Assembly (NCBI GenBank): GCA_007123985.1
Contig: SLGA01000093.1
Span: 1-5,160 of the forward strand
Length of the DNA stretch: 5,160 nt
Origin: Balneolaceae bacterium
Lineage (GTDB): Bacteria > Bacteroidota > Rhodothermia > Balneolales > Balneolaceae
Direction of reading: 5' to 3'
The position numbers and the translations under genes are program-made. Shown piece by piece: positions 1-5,160 of this stretch (positions within the stretch are counted from its first letter, which is position 1; each line of letters begins with the position of its first letter). Below the pieces are notes generated by a model. The model saw only the letters and a program-made list of their open reading frames with translations. It was not told where the DNA came from and made no database searches.

Positions 1-94
1 AGAGAATTTAAATTCAAAAGAGATAAACGCCGCTTTCGATCTTAACCACCATACACGGCGGGTGGATGAAATATTTGAGAGAGTGGGATTGTAG
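1..94 (+). CDS. purB: Adenylosuccinate lyase, C-terminal end (partial)
   Basis: The window opens inside a gene read in the frame starting at base 2, which gives 30 codons and then a TAG at 92-94. The tail contains FDLNHHTRRVDEIFERVGL, which matches from memory the end of the C-terminal domain of the Bacillus/Thermotoga type of adenylosuccinate lyase, where an Asp-Tyr/His stretch, a Val-Asp and IFERVG/IFERLG close the protein. The enzyme is a cytoplasmic homotetramer of the fumarase/aspartase superfamily. It releases fumarate from SAICAR in purine synthesis and from adenylosuccinate to form AMP. The active-site domains lie outside the window, so activity cannot be judged. The nearby guaB fits a purine locus. 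The alternative frame at base 1 stops after 14 codons and shows nothing recognisable. The call rests on one short motif. Confidence 0.72.
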   Translation, partial: ENLNSKEINAAFDLNHHTRRVDEIFERVGL

Positions 95-118
95 CAGGTA
101 TGTAAATACTTACCATAA

Positions 119-146
119 TTGACATTTTCACAACTGTTTATATTTT
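119..146 (+). promoter_or_regulatory. Candidate promoter upstream of the transglutaminase-like gene
   Basis: TTGACA lies at 119-124, a perfect sigma-70 type -35 box, followed after 16 bases by TATTTT at 141-146. The same stretch also reads TATATTTT at 139-146, which matches the Bacteroidota -7 consensus TAnnTTTG except for its last base, with a TTG at 119-121 serving as the -33 element. Either reading would start transcription near 152-156, about 50 bases before the GTG at 206. It sits in the AT-rich gap after purB and would give the next gene its own transcription start. This is pattern matching only. Confidence 0.4.
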
Positions 147-205
147 ACTTATAAATTAAAATGTATTAAGAGGCCCATATAACTTAATACGTTAACTAAA
201 GTAGA

Positions 206-1342
206 GTGAAAATGCCCGATAAACGAATGGCGATTGGACCGTCTTTTTTTCGAAGAATAATGTGCAGGATCCGTAATCTGCTCAAGATGATAAACGGCAA
301 GGGGCCATTATTGAGTTGCTGGTTTATGAATAACAAACGAATAGCTGATCATATTAAATGGCAGTTTGAGTATTCTAATTCAGTATATGAGGTGGAAGAA
401 AATGAGAAGAAAAAATGGTCAGATTGGTCTTCGGAGCAAAAGTTAAAGCTGCAGCATGAATTTGACAGGGCTTGGGATTGGCTGAATAACCAAAACGGAA
501 GTTTTGATCCGGTTAATGAAGGGCTTAGTTACCCACCCCAAAACGTATATGATACCAGCAATGAAAATGGTGCACCTTTCACAGCCGTAACTAACGAATA
601 CGCTTGGGAATTATATGTAAGATGGATTGCTTTTCAACTCGCAGTAGAAATAGGTAATTATGTGCCCTGGACTGTACTGGAACTACCAGATACCGAACTC
701 GAACTACTCCTGGATAGTTCTGCTTTGATGAGGAAATTTTCACTTGGATACATGGTAGCTACCGGTAGTCCGACACACTCAAATCATGATTCGATTGAGA
801 AAAACTTTGGTACCTCCCTGATTGCACCACCATGGTATACCTTTGCATTTCTCAAAAACAATAATATAATCGGTCAGAGTATATCAGATACAATCAACAA
901 CCTGATTGACTGGTCCTCTGAAAATTTAATCCATTATTTTGGAGCTTTTAATTATCAAAATACCGAAAATCATTGGCAATATAGAGGGAACCCGCCAATT
1001 ACCAGAATCATTGAAGGCACAACATTTTCAGGGAATAATCAATTCAGGCACTGGACAGCAGGCTGTCATGGTACAGCAGGCTTTTTCAGGAATGTACTCA
1101 GAGCTGTAAATTTACCGGTTTATATACCACTGATCTGTAATCATGCACAGATCTACTTTCCAACTGAGGGTACATACATAGATCATGGTGATAATCCATA
1201 TAACAACAATTTTAAGAATTCCGACCTTCCTGCCGAATACCTGCTAATTGATGAAGATACACACGAACAGTGGTTTGGAGTTGGAGAAAATAACAGGCAA
1301 GTTGGGTGCGAGTACATTGGAGGTCAGGTTAAATCGATTTAA
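206..1342 (+). CDS. Orphan protein with a transglutaminase-like Cys-His-Asp domain
   Basis: The protein has 378 residues if the GTG at 206 is used. The C-terminal third has the order expected of a transglutaminase-like (papain-fold) core: AGCHGTAGFFRNVLRAVNLP around Cys287, then NHAQIYF with His313, then YIDHGDNPY with Asp326. The helix after Cys287 ending in LRAVNLPV parallels the 'RALGIPAR' helix of the family, and the His-to-Asp spacing of 13 residues is normal. The Cys-to-His distance (26) is shorter than usual. The family includes proteases, peptide N-glycanase-like hydrolases and cross-linking enzymes, so the reaction is unknown. Residues 1-280 match nothing I recognise; the protein has about 14 Trp and many Asn and Tyr. 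I see no signal peptide or membrane helix. The start is uncertain: an in-frame TAA at 197 closes the frame, and ATG at 212, 287 and 326 are alternatives without clear ribosome sites. Counted lines look AT-richer than guaB. Confidence 0.7.
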   Translation: MKMPDKRMAIGPSFFRRIMCRIRNLLKMINGKGPLLSCWFMNNKRIADHIKWQFEYSNSVYEVEENEKKKWSDWSSEQKLKLQHEFDRAWDWLNNQNGSFDPVNEGLSYPPQNVYDTSNENGAPFTAVTNEYAWELYVRWIAFQLAVEIGNYVPWTVLELPDTELELLLDSSALMRKFSLGYMVATGSPTHSNHDSIEKNFGTSLIAPPWYTFAFLKNNNIIGQSISDTINNLIDWSSENLIHYFGAFNYQNTENHWQYRGNPPITRIIEGTTFSGNNQFRHWTAGCHGTAGFFRNVLRAVNLPVYIPLICNHAQIYFPTEGTYIDHGDNPYNNNFKNSDLPAEYLLIDEDTHEQWFGVGENNRQVGCEYIGGQVKSI

Positions 1343-1381
1343 AGCCCTAATCAGTTTTGTGGAAAAAATAAATAAATCGTG

Positions 1382-1399
1382 GTGACATTAAGGTGTCAC
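1382..1399. repeat. Inverted repeat GTGACA-N6-TGTCAC
   Basis: Two perfect 6-base arms (1382-1387 and 1394-1399) flank the spacer TTAAGG, 47 bases before the start of the 107-residue protein. No T-run follows, so it is not a standard intrinsic terminator for the preceding gene. Its size and position suit a dimeric repressor or activator site, or a small hairpin in the leader RNA. No regulator gene is visible in the window to pair with it. Confidence 0.4.
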
Positions 1400-1433
1400 T
1401 CGTGCTCGTTAGATTACTCCTGAACATTAAAAT

Positions 1434-1440
1434 AAAGGAG
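1434..1440 (+). promoter_or_regulatory. Strong ribosome binding site that sets the start at 1447
   Basis: AAAGGAG at 1434-1440 lies 6 bases before ATG 1447 (a second ATG follows at 1450). It is the best Shine-Dalgarno match in the window. It argues against the longer reading from GTG 1393, which would run through the inverted repeat and add 18 residues of hydrophobic then basic sequence without a ribosome site. Confidence 0.75.
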
Positions 1441-1446
1441 TTAATC

Positions 1447-1770
1447 ATGATGAATACAGCAAAAAAGTACAAAGTCAAAAAGCAGTCGGTATCGCCACTT
1501 CTCAGCATTTTTAAAAAAGCGAAAGAAGATCACAATAAAACCGAAGAGATGTTTGATCTTCTTGGCTGGGCCAGTTTGCCGGCTGAATTAAAATTTGCTG
1601 TCCAGGAGGATGTAAAAGCCTACTACGATGAACTGCATGGAAGATACTCCACCAATTGTGCATATGTTCAACGCCGCAGAGAAAGTGTGGATTTTTGGGT
1701 AAAAAGCTATCTCGACGGAATCTGTTCGCTCGATACAGCTGTGCACTCTGTTCAGATTAAGCCTTTGTAG
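1447..1770 (+). CDS. Hypothetical protein, 107 residues, function unknown
   Basis: I do not recognise this protein. The chosen start is the ATG at 1447, behind the AAAGGAG site. Residues 1-30 are rich in lysine (KKYKVKK, then IFKKAKEDHNK). The rest looks mainly helical and mixed in charge, with Trp41 and Trp84, a run of three arginines (77-79), and two cysteines (71 and 93) too far apart to suggest a metal-binding knuckle. There is no signal peptide, membrane helix or repeat. The size and basic N-terminus would suit a small cytoplasmic protein binding nucleic acid or another protein, but that is only a guess. It lies between the transglutaminase-like gene (104-base gap) and guaB (76-base gap), and the inverted repeat upstream hints at its own control. 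Normal codon structure and the ribosome site support a real gene. Confidence 0.7.
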   Translation: MMNTAKKYKVKKQSVSPLLSIFKKAKEDHNKTEEMFDLLGWASLPAELKFAVQEDVKAYYDELHGRYSTNCAYVQRRRESVDFWVKSYLDGICSLDTAVHSVQIKPL

Positions 1771-1814
1771 ATTTTGCCAATAAAGAGGAAATAAGTTGTG
1801 AGGGTTTTTTTATC

Positions 1815-1830
1815 TTTACAAAAATGTAAA
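1815..1830. promoter_or_regulatory. Perfect palindrome TTTACA-AAAA-TGTAAA before guaB
   Basis: Six-base arms at 1815-1820 and 1825-1830 match perfectly around AAAA, ending 16 bases before the guaB ATG. The left arm overlaps TATCTTTA (1811-1818), which resembles the Bacteroidota -7 element TAnnTTTG except for its last base, although I find no TTG at the right distance upstream. A protein bound here would cover the promoter or leader of guaB. As RNA it would form only a weak A/U-rich hairpin close to the start codon. The binding factor is unknown. Confidence 0.4.
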
Positions 1831-1846
1831 CCAAGCGATTTATTTA

Positions 1847-3322
1847 ATGAAGAAGCCCTCTCCTTTCTCAAGCATTACCCGCCAGGGATTAACCTACGAT
1901 GATGTTTTACTTGTACCTGCCTTTTCGCAGGTTTTACCACGGGATGTAGTAACAAAAGTTCAACTTACACCAAGTTTAACTCTCAATGTGCCAATCATCA
2001 GCGCGGCAATGGATACGGTTTCGGAGTACAGAATGGCCATTGCGCTTGCACGCGAGGGTGGTATTGCCATGCTCCACAAGAATATGAGTATCGAAGATCA
2101 GGCGGAGCATGTACGCCTTGTAAAGAGAAGCGAAAGTGGTATGATTGTGGATCCCGTTACCCTGCCGCCCGATGCAACAGTAAAAGATGCACGCGCTCTG
2201 ATGAGAAAACATAAGATTGGCGGAATTCCTATTGTGGAGGATGGAAACAGGCTGATCGGAATTGTTACAAACAGGGATCTCAGGTTTGAACATTATGTAG
2301 ACAAGAAGCTTGGCAACATCATGACAAGTGAAAATCTAATCACTGCAAAAGAAAATACCAGCCTTGAAGAAGCGGAAGAGATTCTGCAGCAATATAAAGT
2401 AGAAAAGCTTCCCATTGTCAATAAAAACAAAATTCTGGTTGGCCTGATTACGTTTAAAGACATTGAGAAAAAAATGAACTTTCCAAACGCCTGTAAAGAT
2501 GATATGGGCCGCCTGCGTGTGGGTGCTGCAGTAGGAGTAACACCGGACACGATGGAACGTGTAGATGCACTGGTAGAGTCAGGCGTGGATCTTATTACTG
2601 TGGATACGGCCCATGGCCATTCCGAGGGGGTTCTGAAGATGGTAAGTTCAATCAAAGAATCTCATAAAGACCTGAATGTTGTTGGCGGAAACATTGCGAC
2701 GAAAAGTGCTGCTGAAGCTTTGGTTAAGGCCGGCGCTGATGTGGTAAAAGTGGGAGTTGGGCCCGGTTCAATCTGCACAACTCGTGTAGTAACCGGTGTG
2801 GGTGTACCACAGCTCTCCGCAATTATGGAAATTGCCGAATTTACAAAATCGAAAAACATAGGTCTTATTGCTGATGGAGGGATTAAGCAAACAGGTGATA
2901 TTCCGAAAGCGATTGCAGGCGGAGCCGATGCTGTAATGATGGGCTCCATGTTTGCCGGTGTTGATGAAAGCCCAGGAGAAACAATTATTTATGAATCCAG
3001 AAAGTACAAATCGTACAGGGGAATGGGCAGTCTGGGCGCTATGGCAAAGGGATCCAAAGACCGATATTTTCAGGATGTTGAAGACGACCTTAAACTGGTG
3101 CCCGAAGGCATTGAAGGCCGTGTGCCGTACAAAGGCTACCTCAGTGAGGTGGTTCATCAAATGACGGGAGGACTGCGGGCTGCTATGGGATATGTAGGTG
3201 CCGCAACCATTGATGACCTGAAAAATGCAGAGTTTGTACAGATTTCAGCTGCAAGTTACAAAGAAAGTCATCCGCACTCTGTTCAAATCACAAAAGAAGC
3301 CCCAAACTATTCCGTATCCTGA
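1847..3322 (+). CDS. guaB: Inosine-5'-monophosphate dehydrogenase
   Basis: This cytoplasmic tetrameric enzyme oxidises IMP to XMP with NAD+, the committed step to guanine nucleotides. The 491 residues are the normal bacterial length. The N-terminus has GLTYDDVLLVPAFS (14-27). Two CBS domains interrupt the barrel at about 97-149 and 158-210; in this family they bind purine nucleotides and tune activity. The barrel then shows VDTAHGHS (252-259, Asp253), GGNIAT (280-285) and the K+-binding/catalytic loop GVGPGSICTTR with Cys310, which attacks IMP. Further on are IADGG (Asp343, ribose binding), MGSMFAG for phosphate, the mobile flap with the Arg406-Tyr407 dyad in DRYFQ that activates water, and PEGIEGRVPYKG. 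Every key residue is present, so it should be active. The ATG has no good Shine-Dalgarno site. GMP reductase is excluded by the CBS pair and the flap. Confidence 0.97.
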   Translation: MKKPSPFSSITRQGLTYDDVLLVPAFSQVLPRDVVTKVQLTPSLTLNVPIISAAMDTVSEYRMAIALAREGGIAMLHKNMSIEDQAEHVRLVKRSESGMIVDPVTLPPDATVKDARALMRKHKIGGIPIVEDGNRLIGIVTNRDLRFEHYVDKKLGNIMTSENLITAKENTSLEEAEEILQQYKVEKLPIVNKNKILVGLITFKDIEKKMNFPNACKDDMGRLRVGAAVGVTPDTMERVDALVESGVDLITVDTAHGHSEGVLKMVSSIKESHKDLNVVGGNIATKSAAEALVKAGADVVKVGVGPGSICTTRVVTGVGVPQLSAIMEIAEFTKSKNIGLIADGGIKQTGDIPKAIAGGADAVMMGSMFAGVDESPGETIIYESRKYKSYRGMGSLGAMAKGSKDRYFQDVEDDLKLVPEGIEGRVPYKGYLSEVVHQMTGGLRAAMGYVGAATIDDLKNAEFVQISAASYKESHPHSVQITKEAPNYSVS

Positions 3323-3358
3323 TACTTTCGATAGTAATCAGAATATTCATATTCAGTT

Positions 3359-4207
3359 ATGTGGCAATTTTTAAAAAAAATCTTATCCGAAAAAGAAGGT
3401 GATGTAACAGTTGTAGTTCTTGATGAGAACGATCCGGATGCGGCTAAAACATTCAAGCTGAAAGCATTTGATGTGATATTGTTACTGGTATCCATAACCA
3501 CTGCTGCAATCATTTTTACGATTGCCATCTTCTATATTACTCCATTAAGTTCTATTTATCAGCAGCGATTGGATGACAGATTTCGGGATCAGGTGATTGA
3601 AATCAGCGAAAGAGTAAACGCCTTGCAGGATTCTCTTTATGCGCGAGAAGTGCAGCTGAATGATCTGAAAAGCTTTGTAAGAACAGTACCCGATACACTT
3701 TTTGATGTGGAGCAGAGACCAATGCTCAATTATATGTACGATGACAGGAGTTTTTTCTCTGATGGCGGATCTGCAAATACGTACGAAATGCTCACAAGGC
3801 ACGAAATAATGTCATCATCCAGGCTGGAAAGAGAGTCTGAATTTCCGGCACCTTTTCCCGTGAGTGGGTCCATATCGCAGAGATTTTCGGTTGATATCGG
3901 GCATTACGGAATTGATATTGCTGCAGATACAAACTCGGAATTCAGATCTGTAGCTGATGGAGTCGTGGTTTCTGCAATTTGGACCATAAATTATGGATAT
4001 GTTCTCTATATTCAGCATTCAGATGGCGTAATGAGTGTCTATAAACACGGTGCACGTCTGTTTAAAAATCAGGGTGATTTTGTTTTACAAGGTGACATAC
4101 TCGGCCTTGTAGGCGATCGCGGAGTTTTAAGCTCAGGTTCGCATCTCCACCTTGAACTGTGGAAAAACGGCACACCCCAAAATCCGTTAATGTTATTACA
4201 GCAATAA
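3359..4207 (+). CDS. Membrane-anchored M23 peptidoglycan endopeptidase
   Basis: This 282-residue protein has a short cytoplasmic N-terminus (1-36), one membrane helix (about 37-60), a probable coiled coil (64-105), a linker, and an M23 (LytM/lysostaphin-type) domain from about 165 to the end. The zinc ligands are all visible: His182 and Asp186 in HYGID, and His264 in the HLHLE motif, with His262 and probably His230 (YKHG) as catalytic partners. It should therefore be an active enzyme cutting peptide cross-links of the wall from the periplasmic side, unlike degenerate LytM regulators such as EnvC. The start has no clear ribosome site. It begins 36 bases after guaB, with no terminator between, and ends 7 bases before the bactofilin. 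That pairing points to cell-shape control, as with Csd1/CcmA in Helicobacter and the bactofilin-linked M23 enzymes of Alphaproteobacteria. Confidence 0.93.
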   Translation: MWQFLKKILSEKEGDVTVVVLDENDPDAAKTFKLKAFDVILLLVSITTAAIIFTIAIFYITPLSSIYQQRLDDRFRDQVIEISERVNALQDSLYAREVQLNDLKSFVRTVPDTLFDVEQRPMLNYMYDDRSFFSDGGSANTYEMLTRHEIMSSSRLERESEFPAPFPVSGSISQRFSVDIGHYGIDIAADTNSEFRSVADGVVVSAIWTINYGYVLYIQHSDGVMSVYKHGARLFKNQGDFVLQGDILGLVGDRGVLSSGSHLHLELWKNGTPQNPLMLLQQ

Positions 4208-4214
4208 AAGCCGA

Positions 4215-4658
4215 ATGTTTAAAAACAAATCTAAAAACGTGAATAAAACTGCTCAAAAAACTCCCTCTTTAAATATGATAAGTGAAGGTACACACATTAG
4301 TGGTACCATTAATTCAAAAAGCGATTTACGAATAGCCGGAAAGGTTGAAGGTGATTGCGTCTGTAAAGGTAAAATAATTGTTACCTCAACAGCTATTCTC
4401 AGTGGTAATTTAATCGCAACCGATGCCGATGTTTCCGGTCTTGTTGAGGGCACCATTAAAGTGGCAAACAGACTAACGTTAAGGCAAAGTGCAAAAGTTG
4501 GAGGTGACCTGTTCACGAAAGTTTTTGTAGTTGAGGAAGGTGCTCATTTAAACGGCAGTTGTAAGATGGGTGATAACAGCTCAGAGCTTGAGGGCATTGT
4601 CGATGCCGAATATGCAAAATCAACTAAAATTAAAGAACCTGCACTGCAGGAATCCTGA
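4215..4658 (+). CDS. Bactofilin, cytoskeletal polymer protein
   Basis: At 147 residues this has the usual bactofilin plan: a short flexible N-terminus (1-20), one right-handed beta-helix domain (about 22-120) and a short disordered C-terminus. The core signature is ISEGTHISGTI (22-32), then DLRIAGKVEGD (37-47), GKIIV (52-56), and successive rungs with Gly at turns (SGNLIA, SGLVEG, KVGGDLF, VEEGAHLNG). Bactofilins polymerise without nucleotide into filaments under the inner membrane and position cell-wall enzymes. The first residues, MFKNKSKN, resemble from memory the MFSKQAKS membrane-targeting end of Caulobacter BacA, so membrane attachment is likely. It starts 7 bases after the M23 gene, which suggests translational coupling and a shared role in shape. 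The end carries the ribosome site of the next gene. Bactofilins have several paralogue names, so no symbol is given. Confidence 0.95.
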   Translation: MFKNKSKNVNKTAQKTPSLNMISEGTHISGTINSKSDLRIAGKVEGDCVCKGKIIVTSTAILSGNLIATDADVSGLVEGTIKVANRLTLRQSAKVGGDLFTKVFVVEEGAHLNGSCKMGDNSSELEGIVDAEYAKSTKIKEPALQES

Positions 4659-4660
4659 AA

Positions 4661-4870
4661 TTGTTTAGTGATCCCAAGCATAAAAAGTATGCACAATACC
4701 TGGGGCTCGGTGCCGAAATTGCAGTTGCACTAAGCGCTCCTATTTTTTTTGGTTACTGGCTTGATCTTCGCTGGGAAACATCACCATGGATGCTCTTGAT
4801 GGGAATTTTTTTAGGAATCGGACTATTGATAGGAATATTCTCCAGGGTTATTAAAGACGTAAATAAATAA
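4661..4870 (+). CDS. atpZ: AtpZ/AtpI-family ATP synthase accessory protein
   Basis: This 69-residue protein has two membrane helices (about 13-32 and 40-60) joined by the family hallmark GYWLDLRWETSPW, which corresponds to 'G.WLD..-G-t-PW' of AtpZ proteins, followed by a glycine-rich second helix (GIFLGIGLLIGIF). AtpZ and AtpI are small inner-membrane proteins encoded before the F0 genes. AtpI helps assemble the c-ring, and the AtpZI complex of Bacillus pseudofirmus has been linked to Ca2+/Mg2+ transport. The start is TTG at 4661, two bases after the bactofilin stop; the frame upstream has a TAA at 4631 and no ATG or GTG, and AGGAA at 4648-4652 gives an acceptable ribosome site 8 bases away. 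Its place next to the following three-helix gene supports an ATP synthase operon. Confidence 0.87.
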   Translation: MFSDPKHKKYAQYLGLGAEIAVALSAPIFFGYWLDLRWETSPWMLLMGIFLGIGLLIGIFSRVIKDVNK

Positions 4871-4894
4871 TAGAAGAATCGTAAACAAAAGAGA

Positions 4895-5160
4895 GTGATT
4901 TACAGCAATACTGAATCGATCCGAAAAGTGTTGGTCGGGATATTTATTTATGCAATTCTGAGTACACTTGTAGTCTTTTCATTACCGGAAATATCTGTAG
5001 GTTCTTGGTACGCAGGGCATCTGCTTGGCCTGGTAACTGTACTTCTGCATGTAATAAGCTCAATGATATTCGGAAAGAAAGAAGGAGAGGTTTTTTTAAA
5101 GGCCTATTTCTGGAGCCTTTTTTTAAGTTTTATTGCTGTGTGTTTTATTTATGCTTTGAT
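4895..5160 (+). CDS. AtpI-like membrane protein, N-terminal part (runs off the window)
   Basis: An open frame starts at GTG 4895 and stays open to the last base, giving 88 codons. A TAG at 4871 closes the frame upstream, and GAGAG just before the GTG is a weak ribosome site. The protein is strongly hydrophobic with three likely membrane helices at about 11-30, 37-59 and 69-88. A short charged loop (GKKEGE, 60-65) precedes the third. In AtpI-type proteins a small membrane protein of about 125-135 residues sits between AtpZ and the F0 a subunit (atpB), and this matches in topology and place. I see no residue motif that proves the family, so the name rests on context. It probably assists F0 assembly. 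It begins 24 bases after atpZ. Confidence 0.65.
   Translation, partial: MIYSNTESIRKVLVGIFIYAILSTLVVFSLPEISVGSWYAGHLLGLVTVLLHVISSMIFGKKEGEVFLKAYFWSLFLSFIAVCFIYAL

Noticed and set aside
97..114. GGTA...TACC hairpin just after purB as a terminator
   Set aside because: Only 4 base pairs form, several alternative weak pairings compete, and no T-run follows.
1393..1446. A longer start for the 107-residue protein at GTG 1393
   Set aside because: It has no ribosome site and runs through the right arm of the inverted repeat, whereas ATG 1447 has AAAGGAG at ideal spacing.
1771..1814. Run of seven T at 1805-1811 as a terminator before guaB
   Set aside because: No GC-rich hairpin precedes the T-run.
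1976..3160. Several minus-strand open frames of 95-130 codons across guaB
   Set aside because: They lie wholly within the well-supported guaB gene, overlap one another and show no recognisable family. They are reverse-frame shadows.
2952..3164. A 70-codon plus-strand frame inside guaB
   Set aside because: It is the out-of-frame reading of the conserved 3' part of guaB, with no family match and no ribosome site.
3323..3358. TACT-N6-AGTA repeat and AT-rich tract between guaB and the M23 gene
   Set aside because: Four-base arms in such AT-rich sequence are expected by chance.
4743..4750. Eight-T run in atpZ (and a similar seven-T run at 5091-5097) as a phase-variable switch
   Set aside because: The runs encode phenylalanine-rich membrane helices in an AT-rich genome, and the frames are intact. 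Nothing else suggests slippage.

Overview
This 5.16 kb window reads entirely on the + strand and looks like ordinary chromosomal sequence from a member of the Bacteroidota/Rhodothermota/Balneolota group. The basis is the order M23 peptidase - bactofilin - AtpZ - AtpI-like protein, the mostly weak Shine-Dalgarno sites, a TAnnTTTG-like promoter element, and moderate GC that is lower in the accessory genes than in guaB. The phylum is an inference; Balneolota is my best guess, and no rRNA or other marker is present to settle it.

Layout. (1) 1-94: the last 30 codons of a probable adenylosuccinate lyase (purB). (2) 95-205: an intergenic gap with a plausible promoter. (3) 206-1342: a tryptophan-rich orphan protein whose C-terminal third has a transglutaminase-like Cys-His-Asp pattern. 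(4) 1447-1770: an unrecognised 107-residue protein with the only strong ribosome binding site in the window, preceded by a small inverted repeat. (5) 1847-3322: a complete guaB (IMP dehydrogenase) with a perfect 6-4-6 palindrome just upstream of its start. (6) 3359-4207: a membrane-anchored M23 peptidoglycan endopeptidase. (7) 4215-4658: a bactofilin. (8) 4661-4870: AtpZ. (9) 4895 to the end: the start of a three-helix AtpI-like membrane protein, presumably leading into the F0 genes.

How they fit together. purB and guaB are both purine genes acting around IMP, but two unrelated genes separate them, the larger of which looks AT-richer than guaB in the lines I counted. From guaB onward the gaps are 36, 7, 2 and 24 nt with no visible terminator, so guaB, the peptidase, bactofilin and the ATP synthase accessory genes may share a transcript. 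The peptidase-bactofilin pair is a known type of cell-shape module: a cytoskeletal polymer on the inner face of the membrane and a cell-wall hydrolase outside it. The last two genes are ATP synthase accessory proteins.

I see no tRNA, rRNA, CRISPR array, insertion sequence or phage gene. The least explained items are the transglutaminase-like protein, the 107-residue protein, and the two inverted repeats. No gap longer than about 112 bases lacks a gene.
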